In this document: positions 36,544 through 45,600 of the stretch, in pieces
Layout of the letters: every line of letters begins with the position of its first letter
How positions within the stretch are numbered: the stretch's first letter is position 1
From: Saccharopolyspora_D taberi
GTDB lineage: Bacteria > Actinomycetota > Actinomycetes > Mycobacteriales > Pseudonocardiaceae
DNA length: 64,000 nucleotides
Reading direction: 5' to 3'
Assembly (NCBI RefSeq): GCF_039534165.1
Contig: NZ_BAAAUX010000006.1
Location: forward strand, 62,001 to 126,000
Made by a program: the position numbers and the translations under genes
Notes under the pieces: generated by a model
Databases searched by the model: none
Seen by the model: the letters and a program-made list of their open reading frames with translations, nothing else
What the model was told of the DNA's origin: nothing

Positions 36544-37975
36544 CGAGGTACGCCTCCAGACCTGCGCGACCGCCCTCGCGGCCGAAACCGGACTCCTGGT
36601 AACCGCCGAACGGCGCGGTCGGGTCGAACCGGTTGAAGGTGTTGGCCCACACCACCCCGGCTCGCATCTGCTGCGCGGCCCACAGGATCCGCGAACCCTT
36701 CTCGGTCCAGATCCCCGCCGACAGCCCGTAGGGCGTGTTGTTGGCCGTGGCCACCGCCTCGTCCGGCGTGCGGAACGTCAGCACCGACAGCACCGGGCCG
36801 AAGATCTCCTCGCGGGCGATGCGCATCGACTGGTGCACGTTGGAGAACACCGTGGGGGAGAAGAAGAAACCCCGCTCGGGCAGCGGGCACGGGCTGGTCC
36901 AGCGGCTCGCGCCCTCGGTGTCCCCGGCGGCGCTCAGCTCGGTGATCTTCGCGAGCTGCTCGGCCGAGTTGATCGCCCCGACGTCGGTGTTCTTGTCCAG
37001 CGGGTCGCCGACCCGCAGCGTCGTGATCCGCGAGCGCAGCTTGTCCAGCAGCTCCTCGGCGACCGACTCCTGCACCAGCAGCCGGGAGCCGGCGCAGCAG
37101 ACGTGGCCCTGGTTGAAGAAGATCCCGTTGACGATGCCCTCGACCGCCTGGTCCAGCGGGGCGTCGTCGAACACGACGTTGGCGGCCTTGCCGCCGAGCT
37201 CCAGCGTCAGCCGCTTGCCGGTGCCCGCCAGCCTGCCCTGGATCTGCTTGCCGACCTCGGTCGAACCGGTGAAGGCGACCTTGTCCACGCCGGGGTGGCC
37301 GACCAGCTCCGCGCCGATGTCCCCGGCGCCGGGGACGATGTTGACCACGCCCGGCGGCAGCCCGGCCTGCTGGCAGATCTCGGCGAAGACCAGCGCGGTC
37401 AGCGGCGTGGTCTCGGCGGGCTTGAGGACCACGGTGTTGCCGCAGGCCAGCGCGGGAGCGATCTTCCACGCGAGCATCAGCAGCGGGAAGTTCCACGGGA
37501 TGACCTGGCCCGCCACGCCGACCGGCCGCGGGTCGGGGCCGTAACCGGCGTAGCCGAGCTTGTCGGCCCAGCCCGCGTGGTGGAAGAAGTGCGCGGCGGC
37601 GGTGGGGATGTCGGCGTCGCGCGACTCCTTGATCGGCTTGCCGTTGTCCAGGGTCTCCAGCACCGCGAGCTCGCGCCCGCGCTCCTGGATCAGCCGCGCG
37701 ATGCGGAACAGGTACTTCGCCCGCTCGGATCCGGGCATCCGGCCCCAGGTCCGGTCGAACGCCGTGCGCGCCGCGCGGACCGCGGTGTCCACATCGGAGG
37801 GAGCAGCGCCGGAGACCTCGGCGAGGATCTCCTCGGTCGCCGGGTTGACGCTCTTGAGCGGCTCACCCGCGCCGTCGGTGAACTCGCCGTCGACGAACAT
37901 CCGGTAGCTCGGCTTGAGGTTGGCGATCGCCCGGGACTCGGGGGCGGGTGCGTATTCCCAGGGGCTTTCGGTCAT
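36536..37975 (-). CDS. Aldehyde dehydrogenase
   Basis: The 479-residue NAD(P)-dependent enzyme is full length. It has the NAD-binding PWNFPLLMLAWKIAPALACGN region, the catalytic Glu in LELGGK and the nucleophilic Cys in FFNQGHVCCAGSR. It lies directly behind deoC (its ATG overlaps the deoC stop by one base). Oxidation of the acetaldehyde released from deoxyribose-5-phosphate is therefore the likely job. Confidence 0.9.
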   Translation of the reverse strand: MTESPWEYAPAPESRAIANLKPSYRMFVDGEFTDGAGEPLKSVNPATEEILAEVSGAAPSDVDTAVRAARTAFDRTWGRMPGSERAKYLFRIARLIQERGRELAVLETLDNGKPIKESRDADIPTAAAHFFHHAGWADKLGYAGYGPDPRPVGVAGQVIPWNFPLLMLAWKIAPALACGNTVVLKPAETTPLTALVFAEICQQAGLPPGVVNIVPGAGDIGAELVGHPGVDKVAFTGSTEVGKQIQGRLAGTGKRLTLELGGKAANVVFDDAPLDQAVEGIVNGIFFNQGHVCCAGSRLLVQESVAEELLDKLRSRITTLRVGDPLDKNTDVGAINSAEQLAKITELSAAGDTEGASRWTSPCPLPERGFFFSPTVFSNVHQSMRIAREEIFGPVLSVLTFRTPDEAVATANNTPYGLSAGIWTEKGSRILWAAQQMRAGVVWANTFNRFDPTAPFGGYQESGFGREGGRAGLEAYLDV

Positions 37976-38955
37976 CAGTCCACCGCCACGTAGTCGGGGC
38001 CGCTGTAGTGGCCTTCGAGCTGGGTGCGCCGCTGCATCAGCAGGTCGTTGAGCAGGCTGGACGCGCCGAAGCGGAACAGCCCCGGGGTCAGCCACTCCGG
38101 ACCGGCGACCTCGTGCACGGCGACCAGGTAGCGGACCGCGTCCTTGGTGGTGCGGATGCCGCCCGCGGGCTTGACGCCGCGCAGGTCGCCGGTGCGGTCC
38201 CGCCAGTCCCGGACCGCCTGCAGCATCAGGTGCGTGACCGGCAGCGTCGCGGCGGGCGAGACCTTGCCGGTGGAGGTCTTGATGAAGTCGCCGCCCGCGA
38301 GCAGCGCGAGCCAGGACGCGCGCCGCACGTTGTCGTAGGTGGCCAGCTCGCCGGTCTCCAGGATGACCTTGAGGTGCGCCTCGCCGCAGGCCGCTTTGAT
38401 CGCCTGGATCTCGTCGAAGACCTGGCCGTAGCGGCCGGACAGGAACGCGCCCCGGTCGATCACCATGTCGACCTCGTCCACCCCGGCGGACACCGCGAGC
38501 TCGACGTCGGCGAGCTTGACCTGCCGCGACGACCGGCCCGACGGGAACGCGGTCGCGACCGAGGCGACCCCGACGCCGCTGCCGCGCAGCGCCTCGACCG
38601 CGGTCGCCGCCATGTCCGGGTACACGCAGACCGCCGCGACCCGCGGCGTCTCCGGGCGGTCCGGGTCGGGCCTGCGGGCCTTCGCGCACAGCGCGCGGAC
38701 CTTGCCCTCGGTGTCGGCGCCTTCCAGCGTGGTGAGGTCGACCATGCCGATGGCGGTGTCGATCGCCCACAGCTTGGCGGCCTTCTTGATGCTGCGGGTG
38801 GCCAGGCCGGCCGCTCGCTGTTCGAGCCCGACCTGGTCGACACCGGGGAGCCCGTGCAGGAACCGGCGCAGCGTGCTGTCGTCCTTGGTCGCCTCGGCGA
38901 GCTCGGCGGGCAGCTCGGACGTCACCGACGGCGTTGTGGGTGGCGGGTTGGCCAT
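37975..38955 (-). CDS. deoC: Deoxyribose-phosphate aldolase
   Basis: The 326-residue class I aldolase splits 2-deoxyribose-5-phosphate into acetaldehyde and glyceraldehyde-3-phosphate. The Schiff-base Lys is in GGDFIKTSTGK, and the proton-relay Lys is in VKPAGGIRTTKDAV. It is longer than E. coli DeoC because of an N-terminal helical extension (about 60 residues). It opens the operon deoC-ALDH-short ALDH and completes the deoxynucleoside breakdown path encoded elsewhere in the window. Confidence 0.95.
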   Translation of the reverse strand: MANPPPTTPSVTSELPAELAEATKDDSTLRRFLHGLPGVDQVGLEQRAAGLATRSIKKAAKLWAIDTAIGMVDLTTLEGADTEGKVRALCAKARRPDPDRPETPRVAAVCVYPDMAATAVEALRGSGVGVASVATAFPSGRSSRQVKLADVELAVSAGVDEVDMVIDRGAFLSGRYGQVFDEIQAIKAACGEAHLKVILETGELATYDNVRRASWLALLAGGDFIKTSTGKVSPAATLPVTHLMLQAVRDWRDRTGDLRGVKPAGGIRTTKDAVRYLVAVHEVAGPEWLTPGLFRFGASSLLNDLLMQRRTQLEGHYSGPDYVAVD

Positions 38956-38970
38956 ACCGGGGAGTCTAGG

Positions 38971-39291
38971 TCAGCCCTCCTTCGGAGCGCTCCACTCGAC
39001 GCTGACGGTGAAGTTCGCCTCGCCCGCGGACTTGGCCACCGCGAGGTTCGCCTCGCCGGTGACCTTGATGCCGAACTGCAGGCTGATCCTGGCCGGCGGC
39101 TGCTCCATGCTCCGCAGCTCGCCGAGCACCGCCTCGGCGGCGGGCCGGGTCGCGCCCATCGCCGCCTGCACGGTCTCGGTGGCCTGCTCGACGCCGTTGC
39201 GCCTGCCGACCCGCGCGTTGCCGTGCTGCTCGTCGGCCGCCTCGATCAGGATCTCGCCGCCGCCGTCGAGCGGCATGCTGACCAGTGTCAT
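38971..39291 (-). CDS. Trypsin-co-occurring domain 1 (trypco1, CU044_2847-type) protein
   Basis: The 106-residue protein has the trypco1 layout. A first beta-strand pair has MPLDGGGEILIEA, a central helix pair follows, and the end has ISLQFGIKVTGEANLAVAKS with EANFTVSVEW. This matches the actinobacterial CU044_2847 family pattern 'FGLK...GEA.F.V...W'. Such genes are found beside trypsin- and STAND-containing conflict proteins, and the divergent neighbour here is exactly that. The ATG at 39289-39291 has no clear ribosome-binding site; a second ATG at 39276 is possible. Confidence 0.8.
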   Translation of the reverse strand: MTLVSMPLDGGGEILIEAADEQHGNARVGRRNGVEQATETVQAAMGATRPAAEAVLGELRSMEQPPARISLQFGIKVTGEANLAVAKSAGEANFTVSVEWSAPKEG

Positions 39292-39327
39292 GGCCGCAGT
39301 GAACCACAGAAATCCCGCCCTGCTGCG

Positions 39328-39405
39328 GTGATCGGAGCAAAGGCACCGGAATTCCGCATGCGGCGCAGGGGAAATCTGTACTGTTGCGCTGTTCCTTCCG
39401 ATCAC
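39328..39405. promoter_or_regulatory. Inverted repeat GTGATCGGA / TCCGATCAC in the divergent promoter
   Basis: The arms at 39328-39336 and 39397-39405 are perfect 9-bp complements, each close to one of the two divergent start codons (36 and 4 bases away). This symmetric placement suggests one regulator controlling both the trypco1 and the trypsin-STAND genes. Confidence 0.45.
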
Positions 39406-39409
39406 TCGA

Positions 39410-42400
39410 ATGGTCAAGGACATGGGGTTACCGCAGAAGCACGACCTAATCGGCTCGGCACTCGTGCGGTTCAGCGCGGGTGGGGCCCGAGTCGGGGCGG
39501 GATTTCTCCTTTCGCCCGACCGGATCGCCACGTGCGCGCACGTGGTGGCCGACGTCCTCGGGTTGCCCCGCGACCAGTCAGAGCCGCCGACCACGACGTT
39601 CGTCGTCGAGTTCCCGATGCTCCGCGACGTCGACGGAATCGTGCTCGCGACCCGGGTGGAGGTCGCCGACTGGTGGCCGATCGGCGCGGACGGAACCGGT
39701 GACATCGCCGTCCTGCGGCTGCTCGATCCGGCACCGCCGGGTGCGCTGCCCGCGCCGACGCTGGTCCGCGACGACGTGTGGCAGCACCCGTTCCGGGTGA
39801 TGGGGTTCCCGCAGGGGCAGGACGACGGCACGTGGGTGACCGGTGAACTGCTCGCCAAGCAGGGGACCGGGTGGATCCAGCTCCGTTCCGGAAGCGGGCA
39901 GCGCAGCATCGAGCAGGGCTTCAGCGGTGCCCCGGTGTGGGACGACGAACTCGGCGGTGTCGTGGGCATGGTGGTCACGCACGCCCTCGACGACCCGTGG
40001 ACGGCGTACCTCCTGCCGACCACCGCGCTCGGCGACGCCTGGAACACCGACCCCGTCAACCCCTACCTCGGGCTCAGGTCGTTCGAGGAGGCCGACGCGA
40101 GGCTGTTCCACGGGCGCGACGACGACGTCGCGCGGCTGGCCGCGCTGGTCCGGGACAGGGACCTCGTCGCGGTCGCCGGGCCGTCCGGCAGCGGCAAGTC
40201 GTCGCTGGTGCGGGCGGGACTGCTGCCCGCGCTGCGCGCCGACGGCGTCGACATCGTGGACCTCCGGCCGGACCCGGACGACCTCGCGCGGCTGGAAGCG
40301 CACCTGGTCGTTCCCGAGCGTCCGACTGTGCTTTTCCTGGACCAGTTCGAGGAACTGGTGATCGCCGACCCGGCCGCTGCCCGGCGGATCGTCGAGCGGA
40401 TCACCGAGGTGACTTCCGCCCAGCCGCGCACCGTCGGCGGGCCACCGCCGCTGCGAGTGGTGCTGACGCTGCGTTCGCGGTCGCTGGACGAGCTCGTCAC
40501 CCCTGCCACCACGCAGCAGCTCAAGGATGCGATGTGCCTGGTCAGCACGATGTCGCAGGAGCAGTTCAGCGAGGTGATCACCGGCCCGGCGCGGGTCGTC
40601 GGCGGGCTGGCGTTCGAGGACGCGCTGGCGGAGCGCATCGTCGCCGACACCGTCGATCAGCCGGGTGCGCTGCCGCTGGTCGCGCTGACCCTGGACCTGC
40701 TGTGGGAGAACCGGCACGGCGGCTGGTTCACGCACCAGGCGTACGAGCGGCTTGGCCGGGTGGCGGGCGCGCTCAGCCACCGGGCGGAGGAGGTCTACCG
40801 GTCGCTGAGCGAGACCGACCAGCGGCTCGCGCGTCGACTGCTGGTCCAGCTCACCCGGCCGGACGGCGAAGGAGGTTTCGCGCGGCGTTCGCTGCGGATG
40901 GCCGAGCTGCATCCCGACCTGCACCCGGTGGTGCTCACGCTCGCGCACGAGCGGCTCGTCGTCGTGGCGCACCAGGAGGACGGCGGCCAGCGGGTCGATC
41001 TGGTGCACCAGGCGTTGATCGACCAGTGGTCCGAACTGCAGGGCTGGCTCCGGGAGGACGAGGAGTTCCTGACCTGGCAGGCAGATCTGCGGCAGGCCGT
41101 GGACCAGTGGGAGCAGGCCGATCGCGATCCCGGCAGCCTCCTGCGCGGAACCACGTTGGCCAGGGCGACCGAGTGGGCGCAGCAGCACGACGAGGCGCTG
41201 ACGCCCGAGCAGCGCGACTTCGTCCAGCGCAGCAAGCGGGCCGAACGGTCCCGCGCCCGGATGGGGAGGGCGATCACGGTGCTGGCCGTGGTGGTCGCCC
41301 TGGTGGTCGGCCTCCTCGCGGCGGTCGTGGTGCAGCGCAACGCCGAAGTCAACCGCCAGCTCGACGCGACGAACGCGGATCTGCTGGCGCAGCAGGTGGA
41401 ACGGGCCGATGACGACAACGACTACGGGAGTTCGTTGCAGTTCGCCCTGACCGCGTGGCGGGAGGACCCGGGAAGCGCTGCCGCGTACGGCGGACTGCTG
41501 ATGCACTACATCAAGTGGCAGCAGGCTGAACGCGTGTACCGGGTGCCGGACGGGACCGATGTCCACCACACCTCCACCTCGGCGGACGGGCTCTCGTTCG
41601 TCGTGGTCGACGACGACTCGCGGGTTCCGGTGCAGCTCTGGACGGAGCTGGACCGGCCGGAGCCGGTGATCGGCAGGCTTCCGATCACCAACGCGATCAA
41701 CGCGACGATGAGCCCGGACGGCCAGACCGTCGCCACGGTGAACGTCTTCGGCGCGGTCGAGCTGTGGAGCACGCGGACCCTGGACCGGATCGCGGAGCTG
41801 AAGCCGCCGATCGCCGACATACCGGTGGACTACCGCGTCGTCCTGCCGCACATGACCTTCAGCGGCGACGGCCGATTCCTCTCGGTGCTCCCCGGGGTGC
41901 TCCCGCAGGGACGACCGGAGAACAAGATCATCGAAACCTTCGACACGCGGACGCTCAAGTCGGTGGACGAGCCGCAGGGCCCCGCGTCCGAGATATCGGT
42001 CAACGAGTTGTCGCCGACCCGGGATCCCAACGTTCGCCTGGGAGAGATCAACGCCGGAGACGCCGATGCACCGCTGTCCACGCGCGTCGTCGAGCTTCCC
42101 CAGGACAGGCCCGGTACGGGCCACGAATTCGGAATGGGTCGCATCATCTCCAACGGAGACGAGGTGCTCCGATGCCTGTCGGAGGGTGTTGTCGAGATCG
42201 TGGACCGGGCGTCGAAGGCGCCGAAGGCCACTTTCTCGGGAATCGACTGCTACGCCAAGAGAATCGGGGACTACCTGGTCGGTTCCGCGACGGAACCACC
42301 GCCGAAGACCGACGACCCCACGACCTTCACCAATGTCGAGACCCTTCTCGCCATCCACATCCCCAGTGGTCGGCGATTCCAGTACGCGCACCCGGAATCC

Positions 42401-43525
42401 GTGCTCGGATCGAGCGACGTCCTGGCGGTCGTACCGGGGGCTGACGGCAGCTCTCCCGACGTGGTGCTGCGGAGCTTCAACAACGTTTTCCGGATAGCGA
42501 TGGCCGAGCCGCTGCCGCCCGCCGCAGGTGACTGGGGCGAGCTGGAATCGAGCGTGACCACCGGGTTCGTTCGGGCCAACACCATCGCGGCCACGACCAC
42601 CACCGGTGAGATCGTCCTGCTCGACGAGACCTACACGCGGCTGCTCGCGCGGATTCCGAAACCTGCGGAGAACACCACCCTGGAGTTCAACCGCAATGGT
42701 CGGCAGCTGTTCGTGGCAACACCGCAGAAGGTGCTGGTCTACCGGCTTCCGGACCTGCACCTGGAACGGGAGGTGCCGATCCCGCAGCCCGACTACCCGT
42801 GGCTGGACTACGAACAGGACGGCTACTCCTACGTCGGATACCTCTCGCCCACGGAGGTCGTGGTGCTGCACGCCGGTGTGCTCAGCTACTGGGATCCCGG
42901 GACCTGGCAGCAGCGTTCGGAGCCGATCCCGCTCTCCACCGATCGGGCCGAGATCGACAACCTGGTCCGCAACGCAAGCCTCTACGAGCGATCAGGACAT
43001 CCCGGGCAGGTCGTCGTGTCGGCCGGGTGGACGACCGCGGTGTGGAGCGTGCCCGACCGCCGCAAGATCGCCGCGTACGAGATCAGCACGAGGTCCGGCG
43101 CCGACGCGGTGATGGTCAGCAACGACGGCGCGGTGTTCGCCTACAGCGACGACTGGGGAAACATCAGCGTCCTCGACCTGGAAACCGGCAGGAACGTGAC
43201 CGGCGTGGCGACCGGCGAGGGGCCGGCTCTCATCGGCCCGGAGCGACTGGTCACCGCCGGTCCCCAGTCCATGGAGGTGTGGGACTGGCGGCGGAGGATC
43301 CGGATCGGATCGGTGTCCCTGCCCCCGGTCCAGAACCAGGTGACCAGCCCGGAGCAGATCATCGCCTTCCGTCCGGGCCAACCGCCGCTGACGATCCCGC
43401 TCGACGCGCGGACGATGGCCGAGGCCCTGTGCCGGATCAGCGACCGGGGGTTCACCCCCGACGAGATCGACGTGCTGCCTGCGGGCGTGGACACCGACCC
43501 ACCGTGCCGGGGGCTGGGCAAATGA
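39410..43525 (+). CDS. Trypsin-nSTAND NTPase-beta-propeller conflict protein
   Basis: The 1371-residue protein has four parts. Residues 10-210 are a trypsin-like protease with His44 (TCAHVV), Asp98 (GDIAVLRL) and Ser172 (GFSGAPV). Residues 218-600 are an nSTAND1-type NTPase, starting NPYLGLRSFEEADARLFHGR, with Walker A GPSGSGKSS (Lys263) and Walker B TVLFLDQFEEL. A membrane helix lies at about 620-642 (VLAVVVALVVGLLAAVVV). Residues 710-1371 are a degenerate beta-propeller. Proteins of this kind have been proposed as immune or self-killing sensors in multicellular bacteria: the propeller senses, the STAND assembles, the protease acts. The start is ATG 39410; an ATG at 39422 is possible. It is divergent from the trypco1 gene. 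Confidence 0.9.
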   Translation: MVKDMGLPQKHDLIGSALVRFSAGGARVGAGFLLSPDRIATCAHVVADVLGLPRDQSEPPTTTFVVEFPMLRDVDGIVLATRVEVADWWPIGADGTGDIAVLRLLDPAPPGALPAPTLVRDDVWQHPFRVMGFPQGQDDGTWVTGELLAKQGTGWIQLRSGSGQRSIEQGFSGAPVWDDELGGVVGMVVTHALDDPWTAYLLPTTALGDAWNTDPVNPYLGLRSFEEADARLFHGRDDDVARLAALVRDRDLVAVAGPSGSGKSSLVRAGLLPALRADGVDIVDLRPDPDDLARLEAHLVVPERPTVLFLDQFEELVIADPAAARRIVERITEVTSAQPRTVGGPPPLRVVLTLRSRSLDELVTPATTQQLKDAMCLVSTMSQEQFSEVITGPARVVGGLAFEDALAERIVADTVDQPGALPLVALTLDLLWENRHGGWFTHQAYERLGRVAGALSHRAEEVYRSLSETDQRLARRLLVQLTRPDGEGGFARRSLRMAELHPDLHPVVLTLAHERLVVVAHQEDGGQRVDLVHQALIDQWSELQGWLREDEEFLTWQADLRQAVDQWEQADRDPGSLLRGTTLARATEWAQQHDEALTPEQRDFVQRSKRAERSRARMGRAITVLAVVVALVVGLLAAVVVQRNAEVNRQLDATNADLLAQQVERADDDNDYGSSLQFALTAWREDPGSAAAYGGLLMHYIKWQQAERVYRVPDGTDVHHTSTSADGLSFVVVDDDSRVPVQLWTELDRPEPVIGRLPITNAINATMSPDGQTVATVNVFGAVELWSTRTLDRIAELKPPIADIPVDYRVVLPHMTFSGDGRFLSVLPGVLPQGRPENKIIETFDTRTLKSVDEPQGPASEISVNELSPTRDPNVRLGEINAGDADAPLSTRVVELPQDRPGTGHEFGMGRIISNGDEVLRCLSEGVVEIVDRASKAPKATFSGIDCYAKRIGDYLVGSATEPPPKTDDPTTFTNVETLLAIHIPSGRRFQYAHPESVLGSSDVLAVVPGADGSSPDVVLRSFNNVFRIAMAEPLPPAAGDWGELESSVTTGFVRANTIAATTTTGEIVLLDETYTRLLARIPKPAENTTLEFNRNGRQLFVATPQKVLVYRLPDLHLEREVPIPQPDYPWLDYEQDGYSYVGYLSPTEVVVLHAGVLSYWDPGTWQQRSEPIPLSTDRAEIDNLVRNASLYERSGHPGQVVVSAGWTTAVWSVPDRRKIAAYEISTRSGADAVMVSNDGAVFAYSDDWGNISVLDLETGRNVTGVATGEGPALIGPERLVTAGPQSMEVWDWRRRIRIGSVSLPPVQNQVTSPEQIIAFRPGQPPLTIPLDARTMAEALCRISDRGFTPDEIDVLPAGVDTDPPCRGLGK

Positions 43526-43550
43526 ATCACGCGGCCGCCCCCGGGGGTGC

Positions 43551-44237
43551 CTAGTTCGGCGACTGCGGCGGCTGGGCTCCCGGCGGGTACTGGGTTCCCG
43601 GTGGGTGCTGGGTTCCCGGTGGGTGCTGGGTTCCCGGTGGGTTCTGGGTTTCCGGTGGGTTCTGGGTTTCCGGTGGGTTCTGGGGCAGCGGCGCGGGTGG
43701 CGTGCGGCGGCTCAGGAAGAACTCGACCAGGTTGTACGCGCCTACCCCGAACAGCAGCAGCACCGTCAGCCAGTAGCCGAACCGCGAGTGGAGCATGCTG
43801 TCGGCGATCGAGTCCGTGATGAACCCGGACTTCTCGAACTCGGTCACCACCGCGCGGCGCAGCAGGCCCTGACTGATCATCAGCAGCAGGGCCGCCGCGA
43901 CCCCGAGCACGAGACCGAGCCACCAGCGCCACGCGGAGGCCGCGATCCCGGCGAGGACGACCAGGAGCGCGACGATCATCAGCGGCTGGTGCGGGAACGA
44001 GTCCAGCTGCTGCTCCACTTCGCCGGCCTCCTCCGGCTGCTGGGATCCGGCGAAGTCACCGGTGGCGGTCACGGTGGGTTCACCGCCGAAGGTCAGGGTC
44101 CACCCGGAGAAGTCAGCGCTGACCGACCCCATCGGGCTCTCGCAGGACACGGTGAAGAACGGCAAGGAGAAGCACAGCAGTGCCAACAGGAATCCGGCGG
44201 GACTGATCACTTTCCGGCGCGTCGTCCGTCTGAACAT
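43551..44237 (-). CDS. Membrane protein with Pro-rich hexapeptide repeat tail
   Basis: The 228-residue protein has an N-terminal hydrophobic segment with Cys (FLLALLCFSLPFFTVSC), an extracytoplasmic domain of about 60 residues, three further helices, and a C-terminal tail of tandem PPxTQx hexapeptides encoded by an 18-bp DNA repeat. The function is unknown. It converges on the trypsin-STAND gene with a 25-base gap holding a GC-rich palindrome. Confidence 0.7.
   Translation of the reverse strand: MFRRTTRRKVISPAGFLLALLCFSLPFFTVSCESPMGSVSADFSGWTLTFGGEPTVTATGDFAGSQQPEEAGEVEQQLDSFPHQPLMIVALLVVLAGIAASAWRWWLGLVLGVAAALLLMISQGLLRRAVVTEFEKSGFITDSIADSMLHSRFGYWLTVLLLFGVGAYNLVEFFLSRRTPPAPLPQNPPETQNPPETQNPPGTQHPPGTQHPPGTQYPPGAQPPQSPN
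43574..43681. repeat. Six tandem 18-bp units (minisatellite)
   Basis: Units of GGGTTCCCGGTGGGTGCT and close variants repeat exactly six times in frame, encoding the Pro-rich tail of the minus-strand membrane protein. Units 2-3 are identical, as are 5-6, which suggests recent slippage and likely length variation between strains. Confidence 0.9.
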
Positions 44238-44304
44238 CGCGCCAGGCTAGGGGCGGGTGGACCGGCCCGGGGCGGGTTTCGCGCAACGGTCACCGAACGG
44301 CCGC

Positions 44305-44320
44305 AACCGACCGGTCGGTT
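44305..44320. promoter_or_regulatory. Perfect 16-bp palindrome AACCGACCGGTCGGTT
   Basis: The site lies in the divergent gap about 100 bases upstream of the dehydrogenase start and 68 bases upstream of the membrane protein start. The length and the ACCGACCGGTCGGT core resemble known TetR/AcrR operators. No regulator gene is adjacent, so a regulator encoded elsewhere would act here. Confidence 0.55.
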
Positions 44321-44420
44321 CGCAAGGTCGCGTTGAGGGGCGTCCGGCGGCCAGCTTGGAACGCGGTCGGCCGGGGTAGCCGAAGGCCAACGGACTCGAC
44401 ACCCACGGAGGTGGTTGGTG

Positions 44421-45551
<1,131 letters not shown>

Positions 45552-45554
<3 letters not shown>

Positions 45555-45600
45555 GTCTTGTGACACGCCCGCGGGCGCGCGGGCGTGTCTTCGCGACTCA
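45552..45600. terminator. Bidirectional terminator with stop codons in its outer stem
   Basis: The core is a perfect 12-bp stem GACACGCCCGCG/CGCGGGCGTGTC (45562-45573 with 45578-45589) around a GGCG loop. Outside it, TGAGTC (45552-45557) pairs with GACTCA (45595-45600). These contain the stop codons of the dehydrogenase and of the convergent monooxygenase. Confidence 0.7.

Noticed and set aside
39578..42871. A very long open frame on the minus strand across the trypsin-STAND gene
   Set aside because: It is a high-GC antisense shadow; the plus strand carries clear protease and NTPase motifs, the minus frame none.
43574..43681. Possible CRISPR-like or IS-end repeat
   Set aside because: The units are 18 bp, contiguous and in frame with a coding tail, so this is a minisatellite.
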